DNA of 64,000 nt, taken from NCBI RefSeq assembly GCF_009762775.1, contig NZ_CP046401.1, positions 1,736,001 to 1,800,000 on the forward strand, read 5' to 3'. Below are positions 36,616 through 45,258 of this stretch, piece after piece. Source of the DNA: Maribellus comscasis. Lineage in GTDB: Bacteria; Bacteroidota; Bacteroidia; Bacteroidales; Prolixibacteraceae. A model generated the notes under the pieces. The model saw nothing but the letters and a program-made list of their open reading frames with translations. It was not told the DNA's origin and did no database searches. Numbering within the stretch: position 1 is the first letter of the stretch; each line of letters starts with the position of its first letter. The translations under genes were made by a program, and so were the position numbers.

Positions 36616-36761
36616 CATAAATTCAAGGGTATACGGGTACTATAACTTTTACCGATACGGAAGGCAAGCAAAAAATTGAGTGGCTTGCTGTAAAACAATT
36701 TATTATTTACATTTTTAATTAAAATAGGTTTATTTTGCAGCTGATACACTAATCGAACAAA

Positions 36762-37334
36762 ATGAACCTAACGGATCCTGATATTTTCAAAAAAATAAAA
36801 AACGGTGATCTGACTGCATTCAGCAGTTTGTTCGACAAAACCTATACTCATTTGTGTTTTTTTGCGAATAAGTATATTTCGGATTTGGATAAGTCCCGGT
36901 CTATCGTACAACAAATTTTTGTTGATCTATGGGTAAAAAGAGAGAAAATAAAGATTCATTCGTCTCCAAAATCATATTTATACAATACTGTAAAAAACCG
37001 TTGTATCGATTATTTAAGAAAAGAAAACAAAATAATTTTAGGAACGGAATCTCAGGAAAATACAAAATCTGTTCCCTTTCAGGATTTAGTTGAAGAAGCG
37101 GAATTGAACGACCGTATCAATTTGGCCATTAACCAACTACCTGAAAAATGTCGTGAAATTTTTACGCTTTGTCGTTTTGATGGTTTAAAATATGCTGAAA
37201 TTGCAGAGAAATTAAATATCTCCGTAAAAACAGTAGAAATGCAAATGGGAATTGCTCTAAAAAAATTGCGAAAAAACTTATCTGACTACCAATCACTTAT
37301 ACTTATCTCTTTATTTCTTTCAAAAAAAAATTAA
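36762..37334 (+). CDS. ECF RNA polymerase sigma factor (PUL D)
   Basis: This ECF sigma-70 factor probably activates PUL D. Region 2 is seen as FSSLFDKTYTHLCFFANKYI and DKSRSIVQQIFVDLWVKR. Region 4 is seen as LPEKCREIFTLCRFDGLKYAEIAEKLNISVKTVEMQM. It starts at ATG 36762, unlike the TTG starts of the two previous sigma genes. The C-terminus has a hydrophobic tail (SLILISLFLSKKN). A TAGGTTTA upstream (36725) is only an imperfect promoter match. fecR follows after 61 bp. Confidence 0.9.
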   Translation: MNLTDPDIFKKIKNGDLTAFSSLFDKTYTHLCFFANKYISDLDKSRSIVQQIFVDLWVKREKIKIHSSPKSYLYNTVKNRCIDYLRKENKIILGTESQENTKSVPFQDLVEEAELNDRINLAINQLPEKCREIFTLCRFDGLKYAEIAEKLNISVKTVEMQMGIALKKLRKNLSDYQSLILISLFLSKKN

Positions 37335-37395
37335 TTCACTTTACAGGGTGAAGGAGTAAAAATTCGTCTTGTAATAAATTAAGCCAATAGACGAA

Positions 37396-38406
37396 GTGAA
37401 AAAATCGAACCATCACCCCGATGTTCTTATCAGTAAATTCCTTTCAGGAAATCTTTCTCCTGAAGAAAAAATAGAATTCGAAGCATGGCTCAATGCCTCG
37501 TCTGACAACAAAAGGACGTTTCAACAAAGCAAAAAAGCATGGGAAATAAGCAAAAATAAACTTTCACCGGAAGATTTTGAGCGGGATAAAACAAAGGTGC
37601 TTAACACCGCTCAAAAACAACAGTCAACCCAAATCCTTCGCATACGCCGACAACTAATTCTATTTAAAGTTGCAGCCATACTGGCCATTCCGGTCACATT
37701 TGCGCTAAGCTGGTATTTTATGAATAAAAGCGGGCAACTGGCATCAGATAATTTAGTTACCAAAGTTACTGCTCCCAAAGGCCACGTAGCTAAATGTTTT
37801 CTTCCGGACGGTACCGAGGTGTGGGTAAATACCGGTTCTACCCTTAGCTACGATACTGATTTGTTTAACAAAAAAAAGCGCGAAATACATCTCTCCGGAG
37901 AGGCCTATTTTGAAGTAGTCAAAAATAAAACCAAACCTTTTTGTGTTAAAACACCTCTTGCCAACATTAAGGTAACAGGTACTTCTTTTAATGTAAAAGC
38001 CTACCCGGAAGAAGAAATTTTTGAAGCAGTTTTGGCAGAAGGAAGCATTGAAATGGTACTAAATAATTCTAGTGAACAAAAAATAAATCTGGTTCCCGGA
38101 GAAAGGGCTGTTTTCAAAAAAAACGTTAAAGGTATTTTAATTGAAAAAATAGAAGCCGATTTTTTCACCTCATGGAGAAATGGAGAAATTCTATTTAAAG
38201 ATGCCACCCTCAATGATTTGGTCAAAGAGCTGGAACGTATCTATGACATACAGTTTTATCTTAAGGATCCAAATTTGGGTGAATTTCGGTTCAGAGGTAT
38301 GTTTAGTTACAACAATAACCTCATAGAAGCGCTGGAAAAAATAAAGCGAACAGCAAACATCGACTATTATATTGAACATAAAGAAGTTTGGTTATATAGA
38401 AATTAA
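37396..38406 (+). CDS. FecR-family anti-sigma factor (PUL D)
   Basis: This is a membrane anti-sigma/sensor for the preceding ECF factor. The start is GTG 37396. The N-terminal part has DVLISKFLSGNLSPEEKIEF. One membrane helix lies at about residues 90-113 (FKVAAILAIPVTFALSWYFM). The FecR domain shows APKGHVAKCFLPDGTEVWVN, LSGEAYFEVVKN and VTGTSFNVKAY. A C-terminal DUF4974 domain contains LVKELERIYDIQFYLKD. A strong hairpin separates it from susC. Confidence 0.9.
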   Translation: MKKSNHHPDVLISKFLSGNLSPEEKIEFEAWLNASSDNKRTFQQSKKAWEISKNKLSPEDFERDKTKVLNTAQKQQSTQILRIRRQLILFKVAAILAIPVTFALSWYFMNKSGQLASDNLVTKVTAPKGHVAKCFLPDGTEVWVNTGSTLSYDTDLFNKKKREIHLSGEAYFEVVKNKTKPFCVKTPLANIKVTGTSFNVKAYPEEEIFEAVLAEGSIEMVLNNSSEQKINLVPGERAVFKKNVKGILIEKIEADFFTSWRNGEILFKDATLNDLVKELERIYDIQFYLKDPNLGEFRFRGMFSYNNNLIEALEKIKRTANIDYYIEHKEVWLYRN

Positions 38407-38502
38407 ATATAAACGACTAAATCAAACAATTTAAAACAAACGTTATGATAAAAAATATTCGCCCTGGTTAGTTAGATAAACAGGTTAGTACGGAGAAAAA
38501 GA

Positions 38503-38534
38503 AAAGAGGGATATGTTGGCAGCATACCCTCTTT
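38503..38534 (+). terminator. Hairpin between fecR and susC (PUL D)
   Basis: The left arm 38503-38515 pairs with the right arm 38523-38534 over 12 bp (AAAGAGGG-TATG/CATACCCTCTTT) with one bulged A and a 7-nt loop. It ends in TTT followed by ACAAAA. It is the strongest of the three hairpins found at fecR-susC junctions. Confidence 0.65.
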
Positions 38535-38593
38535 ACAAAACGTCATTAGCCTGTATAAGCTAAATCTATTTATTAATTAAAACATTCAAATTT

Positions 38594-41500
38594 ATGAAAA
38601 AAAAATTACACACCTGGGAGACATTTTATCCCGGTGAAAAAAAACTACTGTTAATTATGAGGTTAACAATTTTTCTCATATTAGTCTCCGTTTTCGCCTC
38701 CACAGCGAGTGTATATTCGCAGGCTACGAAACTCACGGTAAAAATGAAGGACAGACGTATTGCCGAAGTATTTGATGCAATAGAGCAACAAAGCGAGTTT
38801 TATTTCTTTTATAACCGGGACAACTTCAACGACAATAACCTGGTTTCTGTTGACATGGAAGGAAAAACCATTGAGCAGATACTCAATCAGCTCTTTAAAG
38901 GACAGGCCGTGACATACGAAATCGTAAACAGAAATATTCTTATCAAAACAAAAAGCAGCTACCCAGGTATTTCTGAGATACAGCAAGAAGCCGTGAGTGG
39001 CAAAGTTACCGATACCAGAGGTCAGCCTCTTCCGGGTGTAACCGTTTTAGTAAAAGGAACATCACAAGGTACCGTAACCACCACCGACGGCGAATATTCA
39101 ATTTCAAATATCGCCGAAAATGCCGTTCTGGTATTTTCTTTTGTCGGAATGAAGTCCCGGGAAGTGGTTGTTGGAAACCAAACCCGTATTGATATCGTTT
39201 TGGAAGAAGAGGCTATTGGACTGGATGAAGTTGTAGCCATCGGTTACGGAACACAGAAAAAAAGAGATCTGACGGCTGCAATTTCGACTGTAGGCGCCGA
39301 AGAATTGAGCAACAGGCCTATAACAAACTCCACTCAAACGCTTCAGGGAACAAAGGGGATTTATGTAAACCAGCTGGGAGCACAACCCGGAAGAAGTGAT
39401 GCCTCCATTCGCATTCGTGGCCTGGGCACCTTAAACAATAATAATCCACTTGTTTTGGTAGATGGTGTTGAATTCTCTTTATCAGATGTTAATCCAAACG
39501 ATATTGAAAGTATCTCGGTTTTGAAAGATGCAGCAGCTGCAGCTATCTATGGTTCAAGAGCGGCAAGTGGGGTAATTTTAGTTACAACCAAAAGCGGGGA
39601 AAGAACAAAAGGTTTTCACATCAACTACAATAACTATTTTGGAATGGAAAAAGTTATTGGGCTGCCGAACTTTATTACCGACCCTGTGAGGGTACTTGAA
39701 TTAACAAATTTGGCCAAACTCAATGCAGGCCAAAATCCCTGGTACAGTGACGAAATGATTGAGGAGTACAGACAGGGCATGGAAACCGATCCCATTGTTT
39801 ACCCACATAACGACTGGTTTGATATCATGTTTGATACGGGTTTTATCCAAAATCATAATGTGAGATTTACGGGGGGAGCTGACAATTATAATTTCTCATT
39901 ATCCCTTGGCTATCAGGATCACAACGGAGCTCTGATGGGAACAACCTCCGACAAATATTCCATTGCTTTAAATTCCAGGGCTAATATAACCGATAGATTA
40001 TCGATTGGTATAATCTTTAACGGGCAACTCAATGTATTTGATGAAGCATTAGCCGGTACTCCATATCTTATGAATACTGTTTTCAAAAATGCCGGACTGG
40101 GATATGAACCTACCTATACCGCAGATGGGAAATATGCAAACCACTGGTTTATTACACCTGGACACTATCAGTTTCGTAATCCTATAGCAGTAGCTACAGA
40201 AGGTATTAACAATCACAGAAATGAGCATTATTATTTTATTTTAGATGCCCAGTATGAATTACCCGGAAATTTTACCTACAAAGTAAAAGGCTCGTATGCC
40301 AAAGAAAACAACCTGAATACCCAGTTTGAACCTTTGGTTTATCAATATGATGCAAAAACCGGCGCCAGCAAAACAATACTGATTGCTGATGCTTCTGTCA
40401 GAAGAGCTTCAAAAAGTATAGTGAACAACTATGATTTAAACTTCAACCAAACCCTTAATTGGAATAAAGAAATTGAAAACCATGTTATCAATGCTTTGGT
40501 TGGATACGAAGTAAAAGAATTTAATTATAATAATTTGTATGGTTATATCGAAGGATTTTTAGGGAACGGGCTCACTACCTTAAATGCGGGTTCAACCGGC
40601 CCGCAAACTACCGGTACCAATTCAAGAAATTCTTTGATGTCATTTTTCGGAAGATTGGAATACAATTACAACAGCAAATATCTTTTTCAGGGAAATTTCA
40701 GATACGACGGATCATCAAGATTCGCAGAGGGCAGAAAATGGGGATTGTTTCCGTCATTTTCTGCAGGATGGCGAATTGGCCAGGAAAATTTCATGGAAAA
40801 TATATCATGGCTTGACGACTTAAAAATCAGAGGCTCCTGGGGACAACTTGGAAACGAAAGAGTACCGTCTTTCCGCTATGTGAACCTGGTAAACCTGGGA
40901 TATGATTACAGTTTTGGAAGTACCATTGAGCCGGGAGCTGCAATAGCAATGTACAACGACCCGACACTTACATGGGAAACATCAACTACTTCGAATATCG
41001 GGGTGGATGCCTACCTGTTGAACAACAGCTTAAATTTCAGCGTTGAATTATTTAAGAAAAGGACTTCCGACATTCTTCACAATGTAAGTATACCTACTCA
41101 GGTAGGAGATTTAACCGGCCCGATAAAAAATATAGGTGTAGTAGATAATAAAGGTTATGAATTTGATCTATCATACCGAAATAAGATTGGTTCTGTTTCT
41201 TACGAAGTATCAGGTTCTATTACCCGGATTAAAAATAATGTAGTGGATTTGAACGGAGAAGTTGTGTATGAGTATGGTTCCCGCTCTCAGGGTGGTACAA
41301 TCATAAAAGAAGGATACCCGATTCAGTCCTATTATTTATTGCATGCCATCGGTATTTTTGACACTCAGGAGGAAATTGACAATTCGCCATTTCAAACTGA
41401 AGACACAAAGCCGGGTTATATAAAATTTGAAGACGCAAATAATGACGGAGTTATCAATCAGGATGACAGAATAATCCTGGATAAAAATCGTATTCCGGAC

Positions 41501-41983
41501 TACACAGCTTCTTTCAATTTAAGTCTGACATACAAAAATATAAATGTTTCAGCGTTCTTTAACGGAGTAAAAGGGGTATACACTTTTAGAGCTCAACCGG
41601 GAGATGTGCCATTTTGGTATGGAACCGGAGTTACTGAAAAATGGATAACCGATTCATGGACTACTGATAACATGGATGCTAAACTGCCGATTTTAACCAC
41701 TTATGAAGATGCAGTAAATACAAATTTTAGAAGTTCCGATTTCTTGTTACAGGATGCTTCTTACCTGCGACTTAAAAATTTGCAGGTAAGCTATAATCTG
41801 CCAGCTCATATTACCGATATGGTAAAGGTTAATTCGGCTAAGATTTTTGTTAACGCAGAAAATCTGTGGACATTGACCAAGATGGACACTTTCGACCCTG
41901 AAAGGGGTATGGAAACGGATAATGCATATTATGATTATCCAAGTGTAAAAACATTTACTTGTGGAATTGAAATCGACTTTTAA
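38594..41983 (+). CDS. SusC/RagA-type TonB-dependent transporter with STN domain (PUL D)
   Basis: This outer-membrane importer and transducer has a leader with internal Met (LLLIMRLT, about residue 22) before a signal ending near VYSQ. The STN domain (about 47-118, RIAEVFDAIEQQSEFYFFYN) is followed by the regulatory-like domain (VSGKVTDTRGQPLPGVTVLV, about 135). Next are LDEVVAIGYGTQKKRDLTAA and the plug (KDAAAAAIYGSRAASGVILV). The barrel ends CGIEIDF. Length is 1129 aa. It lies after an ECF/FecR pair and 21 bp before susD, so PUL D should be induced through this protein. Confidence 0.93.
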   Translation: MKKKLHTWETFYPGEKKLLLIMRLTIFLILVSVFASTASVYSQATKLTVKMKDRRIAEVFDAIEQQSEFYFFYNRDNFNDNNLVSVDMEGKTIEQILNQLFKGQAVTYEIVNRNILIKTKSSYPGISEIQQEAVSGKVTDTRGQPLPGVTVLVKGTSQGTVTTTDGEYSISNIAENAVLVFSFVGMKSREVVVGNQTRIDIVLEEEAIGLDEVVAIGYGTQKKRDLTAAISTVGAEELSNRPITNSTQTLQGTKGIYVNQLGAQPGRSDASIRIRGLGTLNNNNPLVLVDGVEFSLSDVNPNDIESISVLKDAAAAAIYGSRAASGVILVTTKSGERTKGFHINYNNYFGMEKVIGLPNFITDPVRVLELTNLAKLNAGQNPWYSDEMIEEYRQGMETDPIVYPHNDWFDIMFDTGFIQNHNVRFTGGADNYNFSLSLGYQDHNGALMGTTSDKYSIALNSRANITDRLSIGIIFNGQLNVFDEALAGTPYLMNTVFKNAGLGYEPTYTADGKYANHWFITPGHYQFRNPIAVATEGINNHRNEHYYFILDAQYELPGNFTYKVKGSYAKENNLNTQFEPLVYQYDAKTGASKTILIADASVRRASKSIVNNYDLNFNQTLNWNKEIENHVINALVGYEVKEFNYNNLYGYIEGFLGNGLTTLNAGSTGPQTTGTNSRNSLMSFFGRLEYNYNSKYLFQGNFRYDGSSRFAEGRKWGLFPSFSAGWRIGQENFMENISWLDDLKIRGSWGQLGNERVPSFRYVNLVNLGYDYSFGSTIEPGAAIAMYNDPTLTWETSTTSNIGVDAYLLNNSLNFSVELFKKRTSDILHNVSIPTQVGDLTGPIKNIGVVDNKGYEFDLSYRNKIGSVSYEVSGSITRIKNNVVDLNGEVVYEYGSRSQGGTIIKEGYPIQSYYLLHAIGIFDTQEEIDNSPFQTEDTKPGYIKFEDANNDGVINQDDRIILDKNRIPDYTASFNLSLTYKNINVSAFFNGVKGVYTFRAQPGDVPFWYGTGVTEKWITDSWTTDNMDAKLPILTTYEDAVNTNFRSSDFLLQDASYLRLKNLQVSYNLPAHITDMVKVNSAKIFVNAENLWTLTKMDTFDPERGMETDNAYYDYPSVKTFTCGIEIDF

Positions 41984-42004
41984 ATTTCAAAACTAAAAAT
42001 AATT

Positions 42005-43507
42005 ATGAAAAAAATATATATTATTCCTATAATTATAAGTATCCTTCTATTTTCAGGCTGCGAAGATTACTTGACAACTGTTCCATCAGACCAATACACG
42101 GTTGAAAATTTCTGGAGCTCTGAAGAAGAAGCACAAGCCGGACTGACGGGTGTATATCAGGTTCTTAGAGGATACCATGCAAATCAGGTTTTATATAGCT
42201 CCCAGGTAACTCCCAATTCATCGCGATTTGATGACCCGGGCGGCTGGAGGAGTCTGGCAAGAGGAGTCGCTCAAACTACAAACCCGTTGTTTCAATCAGC
42301 ATGGGACAACAATTACCGGGGAATTGGACGAGCAAATACTGTGATTGATAATGTGAATACTGAAAATCTAAAAGAAACGGACACTGATATTATTGACCAG
42401 ATTGTGGGCGAGGCAAAATTCTTACGTGCTTATTTTTATTTTGATTTGGTATATAAATTTGGAGGAGTTCCATTAATACTTGAAACACCTGACAATGCCA
42501 TACATGGAGAAATGGGGCGGAATGAAAGAAGTGAGGTTATCACTCAAATCTTAATCGATTTGGAAGATGCTATAGCACTCCTTGCCCTGAACAATGATCC
42601 AGGCAGGATTACAAAAGGAGCAGCTATGGCATTAAAAGCCAGGGTACTTTTATACGAAGAGAGATGGAGTGAAGCAGCAAGTACCGCTCAACAGGTAATA
42701 AATTTAGACAAGTATTCTTTGTTCCCGAATTACAGGGGCTTATTTATGTTGGAAAATGAAAATAATTCTGAAGTAATTTGGGATATACAATTCAAATTAA
42801 CAGAGTTCGGCCATGGATACGACGACGCAGTAGACCGCCATAGCAATAATTCACCGTTAAAAGGCCTTGTTGATGCCTATTACATGACCGATGGAATGTC
42901 GATCGGGGAATCTTCTATGTATGATCCGGAAGATCCGTATGCTAACAGAGATCCTCGATTGTATCAAACAATCCGGTTAATGGGGCATATGTATAACGGA
43001 AATATTGATACAGAACAGCAACTCGATCAAACCGGCTTTGGCACAAAAAAATTCACTACTTACAGTGACGATACTGAAATTGCTGAGATTCCGGGAGGAC
43101 AAAGTGAGGTTAATCCAATTGTAATAAGATACGCAGAAGTATTGCTTACATACGCTGAAGCAACAAACGAAGCAGAAGGTCCAGTGGAGTCGGTTTATGA
43201 TGCAATTAATCAAATAAGAAACCGGCCAACAGTAGATATGCCTGACTTACCGACAGGATTAACTCAGGATGAAATGAGACAGGAAATTCGCCACGAGAGA
43301 CGAATTGAGCTGGCAATGGAAGGGAAATATCTGGAAGATATTAAACGATGGAAAACTGCGGAGATTGAATTAAATGGCCCTGTGTATGATTGGGAAGGTA
43401 ACGTATATGAAAATCGCGCGTTTGACCCCGATCGGGATTACCTGTGGGCGATTCCTACTCAGGAAATAGACCTGAATCCTAATTTACAACAAAATCCGGG
43501 TTGGTAA
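42005..43507 (+). CDS. SusD/RagB-type lipoprotein (PUL D)
   Basis: This surface lipoprotein pairs with the preceding SusC. The signal peptide ends in LLFSGC. SusD features are EDYLTTVPSDQYTVENFW, GEAKFLRAYFYFDLVYKFGGVP and IRHERRIELAMEGKYLEDIKRW. The tail LWAIPTQEIDLNPNLQQNPGW is the RagB end. Length is 500 aa. A perfect 16-bp inverted repeat follows before the sulfatase genes. Confidence 0.93.
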   Translation: MKKIYIIPIIISILLFSGCEDYLTTVPSDQYTVENFWSSEEEAQAGLTGVYQVLRGYHANQVLYSSQVTPNSSRFDDPGGWRSLARGVAQTTNPLFQSAWDNNYRGIGRANTVIDNVNTENLKETDTDIIDQIVGEAKFLRAYFYFDLVYKFGGVPLILETPDNAIHGEMGRNERSEVITQILIDLEDAIALLALNNDPGRITKGAAMALKARVLLYEERWSEAASTAQQVINLDKYSLFPNYRGLFMLENENNSEVIWDIQFKLTEFGHGYDDAVDRHSNNSPLKGLVDAYYMTDGMSIGESSMYDPEDPYANRDPRLYQTIRLMGHMYNGNIDTEQQLDQTGFGTKKFTTYSDDTEIAEIPGGQSEVNPIVIRYAEVLLTYAEATNEAEGPVESVYDAINQIRNRPTVDMPDLPTGLTQDEMRQEIRHERRIELAMEGKYLEDIKRWKTAEIELNGPVYDWEGNVYENRAFDPDRDYLWAIPTQEIDLNPNLQQNPGW

Positions 43508-43543
43508 GAATAAAAAACAACAGGGATTTTACCTGCTAACTTG

Positions 43544-43620
43544 TGTCATTCAGAGATTTTTGATGAAGAATATTCAAAAAAATGTCATTTATAAATCTCT
43601 GAATGACAAACTTTTTTTTT
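43544..43620 (+). terminator. Perfect long inverted repeat with T tract after susD (PUL D)
   Basis: TGTCATTCAGAGATTT at 43544-43559 pairs perfectly with its complement at 43593-43608, around a 33-nt loop. AAAC and a T run (43612-43620) follow. It can act as an intrinsic terminator between susD and the enzyme genes. GTCATTC also starts the REP-like repeat at 22403, so it may be an interspersed repeat used as a terminator. The rest of the gap to 43774 is AT-rich with no gene. Confidence 0.7.
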
Positions 43621-43774
43621 AAAAGAAGAAACTTTTGAAGTTGTTTATTTATTTCCAGTTTTTTAAAATCAATGATATCAAACAAAAACAACATAAAACA
43701 AATAAGAACAAGAAAGTCTTAAAAAAAATAACAACAACTAAATTTCCAACTCAAAATATAAAACTCTATATATC

Positions 43775-45214
43775 ATGAAATTCTCAAAACGTTTGATCGC
43801 TGTATTTTTGATCATTCTGACAAGTACTGTTTTTTTTGGTTTTCGTTCATCAAAAGAGAAGGATAACAATCCTCCGAATATCGTATTAATTTACCTCGAC
43901 GACATGGGTTATGGCGATTTGACTCTTACCGGTGCTACGGATTACAGTACACCCAATCTGGATAAAATTGCGAGCCACGGAATGTTTTTCTCCCATTATT
44001 ATTCGCCCCAGGCAGTATGCAGTGCATCACGTGCAGGATTGCTCACGGGGTGCTATCCCAACCGGATCGGAATTACCGGGGCGTTGAGCCACCGATCAAC
44101 CACCGGAATTTCGGACGATGAGGAAACCATAGCCCAGGTGTTGAAAAAGAAAGGATATGCTACCGCTATTTTTGGAAAATGGCATTTGGGCTATCAAAAG
44201 CAGTTTCTTCCAACAAAGCACGGTTTTGATGAATTTTACGGAATCCCCTATTCACACGATATGTGGCCACTTCATCCCACCGGCACTTATCCAAAACTCC
44301 CGCTTTATGAAAATGAGACCATTGTTAACCCGGATGTGAGACCGGAAGATGTAGCGCATTTTACCGCTGATTTTGCACAAAAAACGATTGATTTTATACA
44401 ACGTAACCAAGACAAGCCATTTTTTGTATACTGGCCTAATCCTTTGCCACACGTTCCGCTTTACGCTTCTGAGAGATTTAAAGGAAAATCGGAACAGGGA
44501 ATGTACGGCGATGTTATGATGGAAATAGACTGGGGCATCGGAGAAATTATAAAAACACTGGAAGCAACCGGATTAGATAAAAATACACTGGTTATTTTCA
44601 CCTCCGATAACGGCCCGTGGCTGAATTACGGAAACCACGCGGGCACCACCGGCGGATTGCGCGAAGGCAAAGGCACATCTTACGAAGGAGGCCAACGTGT
44701 ACCCTGTTTAATGATGTGGAACGGAGTGATTCCGGAAGGAGTGGTTTGTAACAATCTGGTTTCAGGTATCGACATTTTACCCACACTGGCAGCCATTGCA
44801 GATGCTCCTCTGCCCAAAAACAAGATTGACGGAGTAAATCTGTTACCTCTCCTGAAGGATAATTTTGAAGCAAATCCACGCGAAACCTTTTTGTATTATT
44901 ACCGGAAGAACAGTCTGGAAGCTGTTCGTCACGGTTCATGGAAACTTGTATTCCCTCACCCTGGCAGAACTTACGAAGGTTTTCAACCGGGTAACGATGG
45001 AAGCCCCGGGCCACTGAACAACAATTTTTCGTTTGAAGGAGGATTGTATGATTTGCGCCGCGATCCGGGAGAACGGTATGATGTTAGCGAATCGAATCCC
45101 GAAATTGTGAAAATGCTTGAAAAAATTGCTGAAGAGGCCCGCCTGGATTTGGGGGATGATTTAACCGGTAATCACGGGGAAAACCGTCGGGAGCCCGGAA
45201 GAGTTGCAAACTGA
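43775..45214 (+). CDS. Type I sulfatase (CSASR type), PUL D
   Basis: This is a predicted exported S1 sulfatase. It has IVLIYLDDMGYGDLTLTG, a maturation motif CSASR (Cys about residue 82) in QAVCSASRAGLLTGCYPNR, IFGKWHLGYQ, and FTSDNGPWLNYGNHAGTTGG followed by LREGKGTSYEGGQRVPCLMMW. Ala replaces the usual Pro of CxPxR. CxAxR is accepted by radical-SAM anaerobic sulfatase-maturing enzymes, so this is probably functional. It is the first enzyme gene after susD of PUL D. Confidence 0.9.
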   Translation: MKFSKRLIAVFLIILTSTVFFGFRSSKEKDNNPPNIVLIYLDDMGYGDLTLTGATDYSTPNLDKIASHGMFFSHYYSPQAVCSASRAGLLTGCYPNRIGITGALSHRSTTGISDDEETIAQVLKKKGYATAIFGKWHLGYQKQFLPTKHGFDEFYGIPYSHDMWPLHPTGTYPKLPLYENETIVNPDVRPEDVAHFTADFAQKTIDFIQRNQDKPFFVYWPNPLPHVPLYASERFKGKSEQGMYGDVMMEIDWGIGEIIKTLEATGLDKNTLVIFTSDNGPWLNYGNHAGTTGGLREGKGTSYEGGQRVPCLMMWNGVIPEGVVCNNLVSGIDILPTLAAIADAPLPKNKIDGVNLLPLLKDNFEANPRETFLYYYRKNSLEAVRHGSWKLVFPHPGRTYEGFQPGNDGSPGPLNNNFSFEGGLYDLRRDPGERYDVSESNPEIVKMLEKIAEEARLDLGDDLTGNHGENRREPGRVAN

Positions 45215-45258
45215 ATTTCAGAAAATTATACAGCTGAATAATTTATAAAATATTGAAT

